64,000 bases of DNA from assembly GCF_000017405.1 (NCBI RefSeq), contig NC_009667.1, positions 2,776,001 to 2,840,000 of the forward strand, written 5' to 3'. This DNA comes from Brucella anthropi ATCC 49188. GTDB taxonomy: Bacteria; Pseudomonadota; Alphaproteobacteria; Rhizobiales; Rhizobiaceae. Both the position numbers and the translations under genes were made by a program. Positions 52,813-61,463 of this stretch are shown one piece after another (the first letter of the stretch is position 1; each line of letters begins with the position of its first letter). Below the pieces are notes generated by a model. It was given only the letters and a program-made list of their open reading frames with translations. It was not told the origin of the DNA and made no database searches.

Positions 52813-54501
52813 ATGCAGCAGGCCAGTTATGTACACGGTGCGAGCGACAAGCTTCTCATCGGCAATACGATCGGTCGGCATCTCGACCAGATCGCGGAAA
52901 AATATCCCGACCGTCCTGCCGTGATCGTCCGGCACCAGAATATCCGGCTGACCTATTCCGAACTCAAACAACTGACCGATCGGCTTGCCGAAGGCTTCCT
53001 CGCCATCGGGCTTCGCCCCGGCGAACGTCTCGGCATATGGTCGCCGAACAATCTCGAATGGATTCTCACCCAGTTTGCGAGCGCAAAGGCGGGTCTGATC
53101 CTCGTCAACATCAACCCGGCCTATCGGGCGCATGAGCTGGAATATGTGCTGGGGAAAGTCGAATGCGCAGCACTCATCCTCGCGCCGTCACTGAAAACCA
53201 GCAACTATATCGATATCCTGCGCAGCATCGTGCCTGAACTGGATGAAGCCCGCCCCGGCCACGTGATGTCTGAGCGACTTCCCAATCTAAGGTGCGTCAT
53301 CCGGATCGGCGCGGAACAGACGCCGGGCATGCTGAATTTCGACGATGTCGCCCAATCCGGCGATGAAGTCACCGGGCAAGAACTGGCGCAGCTTGCCGAA
53401 GAACTGCAATTTGACGATCCCATCAATATCCAGTTCACCAGCGGCACGACCGGCAGCCCGAAGGGCGCAACGCTCTCGCATCACAATATCCTCAATAACG
53501 GGTTTTTCGTCGGCGAGGCGATGCAGCTTTCCGAACAGGACCGGCTCTGCATCCCGGTGCCGTTCTATCATTGCTTCGGCATGGTGCTCGGCAATCTTGC
53601 CTGCGTGACCCATGGTTCCTGCATGGTGATCCCGAACGAGAGTTTCGATCCGCTCCTGACGCTCCAGACCGTTGAAGAGGAGCAATGCACCGGCCTTCAT
53701 GGCGTGCCGACAATGTTCATTGCGATGCTGGATCACCCGGATTTCAGCCGTTTCAACCTCACCAGCCTGCGCACCGGCATCATGGCCGGATCGCCCTGCC
53801 CCATCGAAGTGATGCGGCGTGTGGTGAGCGAGATGCACCAGAGCGAAATCACCATCGCCTATGGCATGACGGAAACCAGCCCGGTCAGCTTTCAGAGTTC
53901 GACGACCGATCCACTGGAACGGCGCGTTTCCACCGTCGGGCGCATCCATCCGCATCTGGAGGTGAAGATCGTCGATGCGGATGGCAAGGTGGTGCCGCGT
54001 GGCGAAAAGGGCGAATTGCTGACGCGGGGCTACAGCGTCATGCGCGGCTACTGGAACGATGCGGAAAGTTCAGCCGGCGCCATAGATGATGCGGGCTGGA
54101 TGCACACGGGAGACCTCGCGACGATAGACGAGGAAGGCTATTGCAACATCGTCGGGCGCATCAAGGATCTCATCATTCGCGGCGGCGAGAACATCTACCC
54201 GCGCGAGATTGAAGAGTTCCTCTTCAGCCATCCCGCGATCAGCGACGTCCAGATATTCGGCATTCCCGATCGAAAGTTCGGCGAAATCATCTGCGCCTGG
54301 GTCAAGCTGCACAAGGATGGCCAGCTTTCCGAAGAGGAACTGGCCGAATATTGCCGACAGCGCATCGCGCATTACAAGGTTCCAGCCCATATCCGATTCG
54401 TGGATCAGTTTCCGATGACCGTAACCGGCAAGATCCAGAAATTCGTCATGCGGCAGGTCATGATCGAGGAACTCGAATTGCAGGAAATTCGAACAGCGTA
54501 A
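52813..54501 (+). CDS. Acyl-CoA synthetase / AMP-dependent ligase
   Basis: A 562-aa adenylate-forming enzyme that activates a carboxylic acid (probably medium/long-chain fatty acid) with ATP and CoA. Motifs: [15 protein letters not shown] (P-loop, about 205), [11 protein letters not shown] (about 355), [17 protein letters not shown] (about 432), [14 protein letters not shown] and catalytic Lys in TVTGKIQKF near the C-terminus. The start at 52813 is preferred because GGGAGGA then lies at the correct spacing. Exact acid substrate not inferable. Confidence 0.92.
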   Translation: MQQASYVHGASDKLLIGNTIGRHLDQIAEKYPDRPAVIVRHQNIRLTYSELKQLTDRLAEGFLAIGLRPGERLGIWSPNNLEWILTQFASAKAGLILVNINPAYRAHELEYVLGKVECAALILAPSLKTSNYIDILRSIVPELDEARPGHVMSERLPNLRCVIRIGAEQTPGMLNFDDVAQSGDEVTGQELAQLAEELQFDDPINIQFTSGTTGSPKGATLSHHNILNNGFFVGEAMQLSEQDRLCIPVPFYHCFGMVLGNLACVTHGSCMVIPNESFDPLLTLQTVEEEQCTGLHGVPTMFIAMLDHPDFSRFNLTSLRTGIMAGSPCPIEVMRRVVSEMHQSEITIAYGMTETSPVSFQSSTTDPLERRVSTVGRIHPHLEVKIVDADGKVVPRGEKGELLTRGYSVMRGYWNDAESSAGAIDDAGWMHTGDLATIDEEGYCNIVGRIKDLIIRGGENIYPREIEEFLFSHPAISDVQIFGIPDRKFGEIICAWVKLHKDGQLSEEELAEYCRQRIAHYKVPAHIRFVDQFPMTVTGKIQKFVMRQVMIEELELQEIRTA

Positions 54502-54504
54502 TTA

Positions 54505-54522
54505 TCTCGTCACATCACGAGA
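54505..54522 (+). terminator. Weak hairpin after the acyl-CoA synthetase gene
   Basis: TCTCGT-CACATC-ACGAGA forms a 6-bp stem shortly after the stop, followed by CATATTCTCC. No long T-run; a weak terminator at best. Confidence 0.4.
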
Positions 54523-54531
54523 CATATTCTC

Positions 54532-54634
54532 CTAGAGCGGGATGTTTGTAAGTGTATCGTCGTTTCGCTCCAAGTTTTTGTTTGAGCATGATTTTATCCG
54601 AAAACCGGTTCCCACTTTTCGGAATCATGCTCTA
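54532..54634. repeat. Two-part palindromic repeat (GAGCGGG plus GAGCATG units)
   Basis: The second half (54584-54632) is a near-perfect palindrome, GAGCATGATT... to ...AATCATGCTC, around TCCGAAAACCGGTTCCCAC. The first half (CTAGAGCGGGATG to GCTCCAAG) is a different unit fused to it. Related units occur at 44326, 49934 and 52257. Confidence 0.75.
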
Positions 54635-54680
54635 ATATTTTCGCTCATGGCGGCTTGCAAAGCGAAGGCGAGAATGCATA

Positions 54681-54694
54681 TTACGTAAACGTAA
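54681..54694. promoter_or_regulatory. Candidate LiuR/MerR-type operator upstream of the 54714 gene
   Basis: TTACG-TAAA-CGTAA is an exact palindrome 20 bp before the start codon, so it probably overlaps the promoter or the 5' leader. It has the same 5-4-5 structure as 5059-5072 and 11535-11548. Confidence 0.5.
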
Positions 54695-54713
54695 GATTTT
54701 TGGGAGAGTTTCC

Positions 54714-55076
54714 ATGGAAGAACTGATCGCACGCATCACCTCCAAAGTTGGCATCGATGCGGCAACGGCAGAAAAGGCAGTCGGCATGATCCTCGCCTTC
54801 CTGCAGAAGGAAGGCCCGGCAGCGGAAGTCCAGAAGCTTCTGGCAGCATTCCCCGGCGCTGAAGAAGCAATCGCGCAGGTCAAGGGCGGCGGCTTCCTGT
54901 CCGGCCTGATGGGCGGCGTGATGGGTCTCGGCTCCCAGCTCATGGGCGCTGGTCTGGGCATGGGTGAAATTTCCGGCGTTGCCAAGGAAACCATCCGCTT
55001 TGCCAAGGAAAAGGCTGGTGACGAACCAGTTGATGCCGTCATCGGTGCAATTCCGGGCCTCGGCCAGTTCGTCTGA
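54714..55076 (+). CDS. Small helical protein, DUF2267/DUF2780-like, unrecognised
   Basis: A 120-aa cytoplasmic protein. An N-terminal helical domain (about 1-55: EELIARITSKVGIDAATAEKAVGMILAFLQKEG) resembles DUF2267/DUF2780-type modules. A glycine/methionine-rich stretch (about 58-85, GLMGGVMGLGSQLMGAGLGMG) and a C-terminal helix follow. No signal peptide. The start has GGGAGAG. Function unknown; the TTACG-N4-CGTAA site in its leader hints at catabolic or fatty-acid regulation. Confidence 0.65.
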   Translation: MEELIARITSKVGIDAATAEKAVGMILAFLQKEGPAAEVQKLLAAFPGAEEAIAQVKGGGFLSGLMGGVMGLGSQLMGAGLGMGEISGVAKETIRFAKEKAGDEPVDAVIGAIPGLGQFV

Positions 55077-55094
55077 TCAAACTTTACATGCTCG

Positions 55095-55123
55095 AAAAGG
55101 CCCCGGGTTCCGGGGCCTTTTTG
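55095..55123 (+). terminator. Strong rho-independent terminator
   Basis: AAAAGGCCCCGG, a GTT loop and CCGGGGCCTTTT, then TTGTTTT, 18 bp after the stop of the 54714 gene. Confidence 0.9.
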
Positions 55124-55362
55124 TTTTGGGCTGCCCAACCGAGTATACCGGCACAAATAATGACACCGATCAGTATAAAACAATAGTATTTAAGTCATGT
55201 TTTTCACGATAACGTGAAGCCTATGTAATAATCCCTATAAATTCAGGATGATACTTGCTGCACTGGGGATTTAACCGACGCAATGATTGCAATGCCCCGG
55301 ATTGTATCGGATATTTGAACCAAGGGACGAAGTCTGTTCAATTTTTAAATGCGGAGGATCGC

Positions 55363-55803
55363 ATGCGTTTGTTTTTCCTGACTATCAGCTCTGCAGCTGT
55401 ATTGATCGCCGGCGCAGCACAGGCTGACGTCACCGCAGATCGTCAGGCAATCATGAAGGACCTTGGACGCTCAGTCGGGTCAATTGCTCCGATGATCAAG
55501 GGTGAGAAGCCATTCGACGCCACCACAGCACTTGCTGCGCTGGAAAAGATCGATGCCGATGCCAAGAAGCTGGATGTGGATGCGTTGTTCCCGGCCGGTT
55601 CGGATCAGGGCGATACTGAAGCTTCGCCGAAAATCTGGGAAACCAAAGACGACTTCGTCAAGCACGTCGAAAAATTCCGGACCGACGCCGCTACGGCACT
55701 GGCTGCCAAACCGCAGGATCTTGATGCGCTGAAGCCAGCCTTCCAGCAGGTCGCCGCCAATTGTGGTTCCTGCCATCAAGCCTATCGCGTCAAGAAGAAC
55801 TGA
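55363..55803 (+). CDS. Periplasmic cytochrome c-556 family (class II)
   Basis: A 146-aa periplasmic c-type cytochrome. Signal peptide at about 1-22 (AQA), a four-helix bundle, and a single heme site CGSCH near the C-terminus (class II, c'/c-556 type). The start at 55363 follows GCGGAGG; extension to 55255 would place the signal peptide internally. The diheme cytochrome gene follows 170 bp downstream, and both depend on the Ccm system encoded in the same window. Confidence 0.88.
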   Translation: MRLFFLTISSAAVLIAGAAQADVTADRQAIMKDLGRSVGSIAPMIKGEKPFDATTALAALEKIDADAKKLDVDALFPAGSDQGDTEASPKIWETKDDFVKHVEKFRTDAATALAAKPQDLDALKPAFQQVAANCGSCHQAYRVKKN

Positions 55804-55973
55804 TCTTCGCTGTTGACAGAGAGCACACCGAACGGAAACACTCTGTGTGCAAAAAATTTGCAGCAAAAGTGCGGTGCAATTCCAGTGCATCTGTACTTTG
55901 GAACTGTCACGCTGAATAACGGTCATAAGAGCGGTCTGGCTCGTCCTGGAACCGCCTCACGGGAACAGATGGA

Positions 55974-56912
55974 ATGGTCCGAAAACTGGCATATGCCGCA
56001 GGCGCCGTGGTCGTCCTTGGAGCCGCTGCCTTCTGGATTCTGACCGCTCCGCAGAAGGTGGACGCGACCGTGTTGGACGCGATGAAGCCGGGCGATCCCA
56101 TCAAGGGCGAACAGGTTTTCTGGGCAGGCGGCTGTGCCTCCTGCCATGCCGCGCCAGGTGCCTCCGGCGATGCACGCAAGGTTCTGGCAGGCGGACATGA
56201 ACTGGTTTCAGATTTCGGGACATTCATCGCTCCCAATATTTCCCCGTCAGAGCAAGGTATCGGCACATGGACCATACAGGACTTTGCCAATGCGATGCTG
56301 AAGGGGGTCGGCAAGCAGGACGAACATCTTTATCCATCGTTCCCCTACACTTCTTATACCAAAATGCAGCCCCAGGATGTGGCCGATCTCTTTGCGTTTA
56401 TGAAAACATTGCCGCCCTCCGATAATGTCGCAGCGCCGCACAAGCTTTCCTTCCCCTTCACGGTCCGACGGGGGCTCGGCCTCTGGAAACAGCTTTACCT
56501 GTCCGACCAGCCTGCGGTGGAAATCGCAAATGCTTCCGACCAGGTGAAGCGCGGCCAGTATCTGACTGAAGCCCTTGGCCATTGCGGCGAATGTCACACA
56601 CCGCGCAATGCGATTGGGGGGGTAGACACAAGCAAGTGGCTCGCCGGAGCATTGTCGCCTGAAACCGGCAGTGACGGGAAAAAAGGCGTCGTGCCGAACA
56701 TCACGCCGGATGAAGCGGGCATCGGCGGCTGGAGCGGGAAAGACATCTCCTACGCCCTGCAAAGCGGCTTTACCCCGGATTTCGATTCGCTTGGCGGATC
56801 GATGACCGATGTGGTTGCGAACATGGCTCACCTTGCCGAAGCCGACCGCAATGCCATTGCTGCCTACCTGGAAGCTATTCCGTCGCACCCAAACGGCTAT
56901 CCTGCGCGTTGA
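55974..56912 (+). CDS. Diheme c-type cytochrome, membrane-anchored
   Basis: 312 aa. An uncleaved N-terminal anchor or signal (about 5-24) precedes two mono-heme cytochrome c domains, with CASCH at about 54 and CGECH at about 202. The ITPDEAGIGGWS and ISPSEQGIGTWT segments around each heme are typical of alcohol/aldehyde-dehydrogenase cytochrome subunits (AdhB-type). Met axial ligands are plausible later in each domain. No dehydrogenase subunit is adjacent, so its electron donor is unknown. Might act with the neighbouring c-556. Confidence 0.88.
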   Translation: MVRKLAYAAGAVVVLGAAAFWILTAPQKVDATVLDAMKPGDPIKGEQVFWAGGCASCHAAPGASGDARKVLAGGHELVSDFGTFIAPNISPSEQGIGTWTIQDFANAMLKGVGKQDEHLYPSFPYTSYTKMQPQDVADLFAFMKTLPPSDNVAAPHKLSFPFTVRRGLGLWKQLYLSDQPAVEIANASDQVKRGQYLTEALGHCGECHTPRNAIGGVDTSKWLAGALSPETGSDGKKGVVPNITPDEAGIGGWSGKDISYALQSGFTPDFDSLGGSMTDVVANMAHLAEADRNAIAAYLEAIPSHPNGYPAR

Positions 56913-57012
56913 GGGCCGCGATCCGGCATAATCTTACCGATCCTCGTTTCACTCCGGCCGGATTTTGCTCTATATCATAAGTTATAGTTGAACAGAGGGA
57001 GCAAGCTGCCTG

Positions 57013-58524
57013 ATGACTGCCGAAGACGCTATTTTTCTTGGCGCGAGCCGCAAGCCTGACGACTCCTACCAGCAGCCGGAATATCTAGCGCTGAAATACG
57101 GCAACCGGCACGGTCTCGTCACCGGCGCGACCGGCACGGGTAAAACGGTCACGCTGCAGGTTCTGGCCGAAAGCTTTTCAGCGGCTGGCGTTCCGGTTTT
57201 CTGCGCCGACATCAAAGGCGATCTTTCCGGCATTGGCGCGATCGGCGTTCAAAATGACGGCCTCCTCAAACGTGCAGCGGAAGTGAAGCTCGATCCGTAC
57301 GAAATGCGCGCGGCGCCTGTGATCTTCTGGGATATTTTCGGCGAACAGGGACACCCTGTCCGCGCCACCATTTCCGAAATGGGGCCGCTCCTCCTGTCGC
57401 GCCTGATGAATCTGACCGAGGCGCAGGAAGGTGTGCTGAACATCGCCTTCCGCCTGGCGGACGAAGAAGGCTTGCTGCTACTGGACCTGAAGGACTTGCA
57501 AGCCATCCTCGCCGAAATGGCGGAGCGCTCGGCAGAACTTTCGGGCAAGTACGGCAATGTGAACAAGGCTTCGGTGGGTGCAATCCAGCGTTCGCTTCTG
57601 GTCCTCGACCAGCAGGGCGGCTCGAAATTCTTCGGGGAACCAGCGCTCAAGATTTCAGACCTGATGCGCACCACGACCGACGGGCGCGGTGTAGTGAGCG
57701 TGCTTGCTGCCGACAAGCTGATGATGAGCCCGCGGCTCTATTCCACTTTCCTGCTTTGGCTGATGTCGGAACTCTTCGAGGAACTGCCGGAAGTCGGCGA
57801 TCCCGATAAGCCGCGGCTCGTCTTCTTCTTCGATGAAGCCCATCTTCTCTTCGATGAAGCGCCGAAGGCTCTGGTCGACCGTGTCGAACAGGTGGTGCGC
57901 CTGATCCGCTCCAAGGGTGTCGGCGTTTATTTCGTGACGCAGAATCCGCTCGATGTGCCGGAAACCGTTCTGGCGCAGCTCGGCAATCGCGTGCAGCACG
58001 CGCTTCGCGCCTATACGCCGCGCGAAACCAATGCCGTGAAGACGGCAGCCGATACATTCCGTCCGAACCCGGATTTCAACACGTTTCAGGCGATCACCAA
58101 TCTCGCCACTGGCGAAGCACTGGTGTCGACGCTGCAAGCCAAGGGGGTGCCTTCAATCGTGCAGCGCACGCTTATGCGCCCGCCTTCATCGCGTATCGGC
58201 CCGCTGACGCCGGAAGAACGCGCGAAGATCATCGCCGCAAGCCCGGTTGCCGGGCAGTACGATCAGGTACTGGATCGCGATTCCGCTTTCGAAATGCTGG
58301 CCCGCAAGGCGCAGAATGCTGCAGCAGCCCAGCAAAAGACCAAGGAAGAGGAAGAAGGCGGCGGTAGTATCCTTGGCGACCTCGTCGGCACCGCACTTGG
58401 TACTGGTCGCCGCTCCGGTCGCCAGACGGTCGCGGAAACGGCCATGAAGTCCGTTGTCCGCTCGGTCGGCAATTCGCTTGGCCGCGCACTTGTGCGCGGC
58501 ATTCTCGGCGGCTTCAAACGGTAG
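57013..58524 (+). CDS. HerA-like (DUF853/YjgR) P-loop ATPase
   Basis: A 503-aa cytoplasmic ATPase of the HerA/FtsK superfamily. Walker A GATGTGKTVT starts at residue 38; Walker B FFFDEAHLLF is at about 270-279; sensor region FVTQNPLDVPE follows. This subgroup (DUF853) is proposed to act on DNA, but its role is not known. A Glu/Lys and Gly-rich linker (about 435-455) leads to a basic C-terminal tail (RRSGRQTVAET, RSVGNSLGR). Its stop is 12 bp from the DUF4287 stop on the opposite strand. Confidence 0.9.
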   Translation: MTAEDAIFLGASRKPDDSYQQPEYLALKYGNRHGLVTGATGTGKTVTLQVLAESFSAAGVPVFCADIKGDLSGIGAIGVQNDGLLKRAAEVKLDPYEMRAAPVIFWDIFGEQGHPVRATISEMGPLLLSRLMNLTEAQEGVLNIAFRLADEEGLLLLDLKDLQAILAEMAERSAELSGKYGNVNKASVGAIQRSLLVLDQQGGSKFFGEPALKISDLMRTTTDGRGVVSVLAADKLMMSPRLYSTFLLWLMSELFEELPEVGDPDKPRLVFFFDEAHLLFDEAPKALVDRVEQVVRLIRSKGVGVYFVTQNPLDVPETVLAQLGNRVQHALRAYTPRETNAVKTAADTFRPNPDFNTFQAITNLATGEALVSTLQAKGVPSIVQRTLMRPPSSRIGPLTPEERAKIIAASPVAGQYDQVLDRDSAFEMLARKAQNAAAAQQKTKEEEEGGGSILGDLVGTALGTGRRSGRQTVAETAMKSVVRSVGNSLGRALVRGILGGFKR

Positions 58525-58536
58525 AAGGTGCCAGTG

Positions 58537-58767
58537 TCACGCCTTCGCCGGTTTGGCGAGGGCGTAGGCGACAAGGGCATTGGCATGGCCATGCCCCATC
58601 TCGAATTCCGACTTCAGCCAGTTGACGATTTCCATATGCTTGTCGCCCTTTCGCTGCTCGATCAGCGAAAGCCAATGCTGGACAGGCTGCCCGTATTTTT
58701 TCTCGATGGACGGGAAATAGGATGCAGGGCCTTTCACGACTTCCTTGGCGACTTTTTCCTCGGACAT
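58537..58767 (-). CDS. DUF4287 family small protein
   Basis: A 76-aa cytoplasmic protein spanning one DUF4287 domain (SYFPSIEKKYGQPVQHWLSLI, HMEIVNWLKSEFEMGHGHANALVAYAL). Proteins of this type are common in Actinobacteria and Proteobacteria; function unknown. The start at 58767 is preceded by GGGAGGGAAG; the longer ORF to 58893 has no site and overlaps the terminator. Confidence 0.85.
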   Translation of the reverse strand: MSEEKVAKEVVKGPASYFPSIEKKYGQPVQHWLSLIEQRKGDKHMEIVNWLKSEFEMGHGHANALVAYALAKPAKA

Positions 58768-58854
58768 GACTTCCCTCCCCTTGTTCCGACGATTTGTCCG
58801 CGCGGAAAGTGACTTATTTTCAAGGCGGCGGCAAGTTGGCGCGCGGCACAATGG

Positions 58855-58889
58855 AAAAAGCCCCGGACAGCTGGCTATCCGGGGCTTTT
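58855..58889 (-). terminator. Rho-independent terminator after the L,D-transpeptidase gene
   Basis: AAAAAGCCCCGGA and TCCGGGGCTTTT form a GC-rich stem; on the minus strand it ends in a U-run, 27 bp after the L,D-transpeptidase stop. Confidence 0.85.
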
Positions 58890-58915
58890 GCAATCTGTCG
58901 TTCAGACAATCGCTA

Positions 58916-59632
58916 TTACATCACGAGAATCGGCGATTTCGCCGGAACGCGATCATAGAGGTCGATGATGTCCTGGTTCAGGAAGCGTACGCAGCCCGAA
59001 GAGACTGCCTTGCCGATGGACCACCATTCCGGATTGCCGTGCAGGCGGTACAGCGTGTCCTTGCCGTCCTGGAAAATATAGAGAGCGCGGGCGCCGAGCG
59101 GGTTCTTGAGGCCCGGAGCCATGCCGCCGTTCCTGGCGCTGTACTGCACCAGTTCCGGCTGACGGGCGACCATTTCATCCGGTGGGGTCCAGCGCGGCCA
59201 CTGGCGCTTGTACTGGATCACAGCGCGACCCGACCACGCGAAACCTTCGCGGCCAATGCCCACGCCGTAGCGCATTGCTTGTCCGTTTTCGAGGACCAGA
59301 TAGCAGAAGCGGTTGGCCGTATCGATGACCAATGTACCGGGCAGTTCGCCGGTTGGATCCTGCACAACCTGACGCAGGAAGCGCTTGTCCATCTTCTGGA
59401 TCGGAATTGCCGGAAGCTGGAAGCCGCCATCCTCGACGGCAGCATACATCTGCGTCCATCCGCCATAGGAGGAATCGACATTAGCCTGCGGGGTGCGGTT
59501 GATCGGGTTGCCCGACTGATCCACATCAATGATTGGAACATTCTGCCCCAACTGAGCGCAACCGGCCAGACCGGCGGCCGCTGTTGCTGTCATTGCCGTC
59601 AGAAAGGAACGGCGGGTAAGGGTCGTTTGCAT
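58916..59632 (-). CDS. L,D-transpeptidase (YkuD), Tat-like lipoprotein
   Basis: A 238-aa exported enzyme that makes 3-3 peptidoglycan crosslinks or links lipoproteins to the wall. The N-terminus carries a twin-arginine-like TRRSFLTAM motif followed by a lipobox (LAGC), so it is probably a Tat-exported lipoprotein. The YkuD domain (about 100-238) has H198 (LHGNP) and the catalytic C214 in SSGCVRF. Note that the family is abundant in Rhizobiales, which have many LD crosslinks. Single gene with its own terminator. Confidence 0.92.
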   Translation of the reverse strand: MQTTLTRRSFLTAMTATAAAGLAGCAQLGQNVPIIDVDQSGNPINRTPQANVDSSYGGWTQMYAAVEDGGFQLPAIPIQKMDKRFLRQVVQDPTGELPGTLVIDTANRFCYLVLENGQAMRYGVGIGREGFAWSGRAVIQYKRQWPRWTPPDEMVARQPELVQYSARNGGMAPGLKNPLGARALYIFQDGKDTLYRLHGNPEWWSIGKAVSSGCVRFLNQDIIDLYDRVPAKSPILVM

Positions 59633-59924
59633 ATGAAAACCAGTTTAGTGACGGGAGGAGTTACAGATACACATTCAGGGTTAACGAATTGCGACCCGGC
59701 CAATTGTGGCAGATACGCAGTGAGCCATCGAAAAGGCCGTAAACGGCTGTTTCCGGTGTTTGGTTGCACGGAAAACGCCCGAAAAATGTGGCGTACGCCC
59801 GTTCGTAATGCGGCCTAAACGTGGCGAAAGCCCACCAGCATGGCTCGTGTTGCAGCCGCGACACAATTTTGGGTGCAGGAGCCAGCTTTCCATAAACCCG
59901 GCGAGTTCAAATTTTAGTGAGAAC

Positions 59925-60578
59925 TCAATCAAGCAACTGAAGGCTTGGCAGAATCAGTGCCGGAGCAAACTGTTTATATTCGTCGGGCTGGTTGGTCCGA
60001 TTGATCCAGACCCCGCGCATGCCGAACCGCACCGCCCCTGCCACGTCCCAGCGGTTCGAGGACTGGAACGAGATTGCGGAAGGATAAAGCCGCCATTGCA
60101 GAGTGATGAGCTCATAGACCGCCGGGGCAGTCTTGTATTTCCTGACTTCATCAACCGAAATCACGTCGTCCAGCAGGACGTCGAGCGCTGCCGAACGCAC
60201 TGCGGATTCGAGCATGGCGGGCGAACCATTGGAAAGGATCGCAAGCCGTGCGCCCTTCTCCTTCAGGCTTTTGAGAGCAGCGGGCACTTCCGGATAGCAA
60301 TCGAGCTTCCAATAGGCATCGAGCAAATCATTGCGCAGTGCCGGATCTACGGACGGGTAACGCGCGAATGCGAAATCGAGCGACTCCTCGGTGAGTTTCC
60401 AGAAATCGCTATAGGCACCCATCAGGCTGAGCACCCAGGAATATTCGAGCTGCTTGGCCCGCCACAGTTCGGAAAATGCCCGGCCGTCCGGCCCGGCTTT
60501 GTCTGCATGTCGCCGCACCGCCGAATGGACATCGAATAATGTGCCATAAGCGTCGAAGACATAAGAACTGTGGGACAC
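59925..60578 (-). CDS. HAD-type 2-haloacid dehalogenase
   Basis: A 217-aa cytoplasmic HAD-superfamily hydrolase of the L-2-haloacid dehalogenase type. Nucleophile D9 in FDAYGTLFD, SNGSP (motif II) at about 113, motif III Lys in VRKYKTAP at about 147, and the SSNRWDVAGA segment (motif IV). It would hydrolyse 2-haloalkanoates to 2-hydroxyalkanoates; physiological substrate may differ. The GTG start at 60578 has AGGAGGAAACG upstream; the ATG ten codons earlier lacks a site. Confidence 0.85.
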   Translation of the reverse strand: MSHSSYVFDAYGTLFDVHSAVRRHADKAGPDGRAFSELWRAKQLEYSWVLSLMGAYSDFWKLTEESLDFAFARYPSVDPALRNDLLDAYWKLDCYPEVPAALKSLKEKGARLAILSNGSPAMLESAVRSAALDVLLDDVISVDEVRKYKTAPAVYELITLQWRLYPSAISFQSSNRWDVAGAVRFGMRGVWINRTNQPDEYKQFAPALILPSLQLLD

Positions 60579-60811
60579 CGTTTCCTCCTGTGAGGGTCCG
60601 CCACGCATGGCGAAGCATAAAATCTAGAATTGCGCCATCCTACTGTGATTTCAATAATAATTCATTGTCTTGAAGCTGAATTGCTCATTCACGCCATTGC
60701 CGCCCGCACCGATGCGGCCTATGTAGATTCTGCACGCAAGTTTTGAGGCAGCATCTGCTCGGCCCGCCGCAAGCTGCCCATGTAAGCTCAAAGAAAAGAG
60801 GAGAGTTTCCA

Positions 60812-61408
60812 ATGGCTTTCGAACTGCCCGCCCTGCCGTATGACTATGACGCCCTTGCGCCTTTCATGTCGCGCGAGACGCTTGAACTTCATCACGACAA
60901 GCACCATCAGGCCTATGTCACCAACGGCAACAAGCTGCTCGAAGGCTCCGGCCTCGAAGGCAAGAGCCTAGAAGAGATCGTCAAGGAAAGCTACGGCAAG
61001 AACCAGGGCCTCTTCAACAATGCCGGCCAGCACTACAACCACATCCTGTTCTGGAAGTGGATGAAGAAGAACGGTGGCGGCAAGAAGCTGCCGGGCAAGC
61101 TTGAAAAGGCAATCGAGTCCGATCTTGGCGGCTATGACAAGTTCCGGGCGGATTTCATCGCTGCCGGCGTCGGCCAGTTCGGTTCAGGCTGGGCCTGGCT
61201 GTCAGTCAAGGACGGCAAGCTTGAAATCTCCAAGACCCCGAACGGCGAAAACCCGCTGGTTCATGGCGCAACGCCGATCCTCGGCGTCGACGTGTGGGAA
61301 CATTCCTACTATGTCGATTATCGAAATCTGCGTCCGAAGTACCTCGAGGCCTTCGTCGATAGCCTCATCAATTGGGAATTCGTCGAAGAACTGTACGAAA
61401 AGGCCTGA
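60812..61408 (+). CDS. sodB: Iron-type superoxide dismutase
   Basis: A 198-aa cytoplasmic superoxide dismutase. Ligands: H27 (HHDKHH), a His in the NNAGQHYNH helix, and Asp and His in DVWEHSYY. The Gln in NNAGQ and the GQFGSGW region favour Fe over Mn, but metal use can vary in this family. The start at 60812 has AGAGGAGAG upstream. It is followed by a strong terminator shared with the MFS gene. Confidence 0.93.
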   Translation: MAFELPALPYDYDALAPFMSRETLELHHDKHHQAYVTNGNKLLEGSGLEGKSLEEIVKESYGKNQGLFNNAGQHYNHILFWKWMKKNGGGKKLPGKLEKAIESDLGGYDKFRADFIAAGVGQFGSGWAWLSVKDGKLEISKTPNGENPLVHGATPILGVDVWEHSYYVDYRNLRPKYLEAFVDSLINWEFVEELYEKA

Positions 61409-61428
61409 GCCTTCATACAACAATAAAG

Positions 61429-61456
61429 AAAAACCCCGGTTTTGCCGGGGTTTTTT
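61429..61456. terminator. Bidirectional rho-independent terminator
   Basis: AAAAACCCCGG, a TTTTG loop and CCGGGGTTTTTT between the convergent sodB and MFS genes. Confidence 0.9.
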
Positions 61457-61463
61457 GTTGCTG

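Noticed and set aside
58745..59818. 357-codon plus-strand ORF across DUF4287 and L,D-transpeptidase genes
   Set aside because: Antisense to two recognisable genes and through a terminator.
59661..59864. 67-aa minus-strand ORF upstream of the L,D-transpeptidase
   Set aside because: No ribosome site or domain; it lies in the presumed promoter region.
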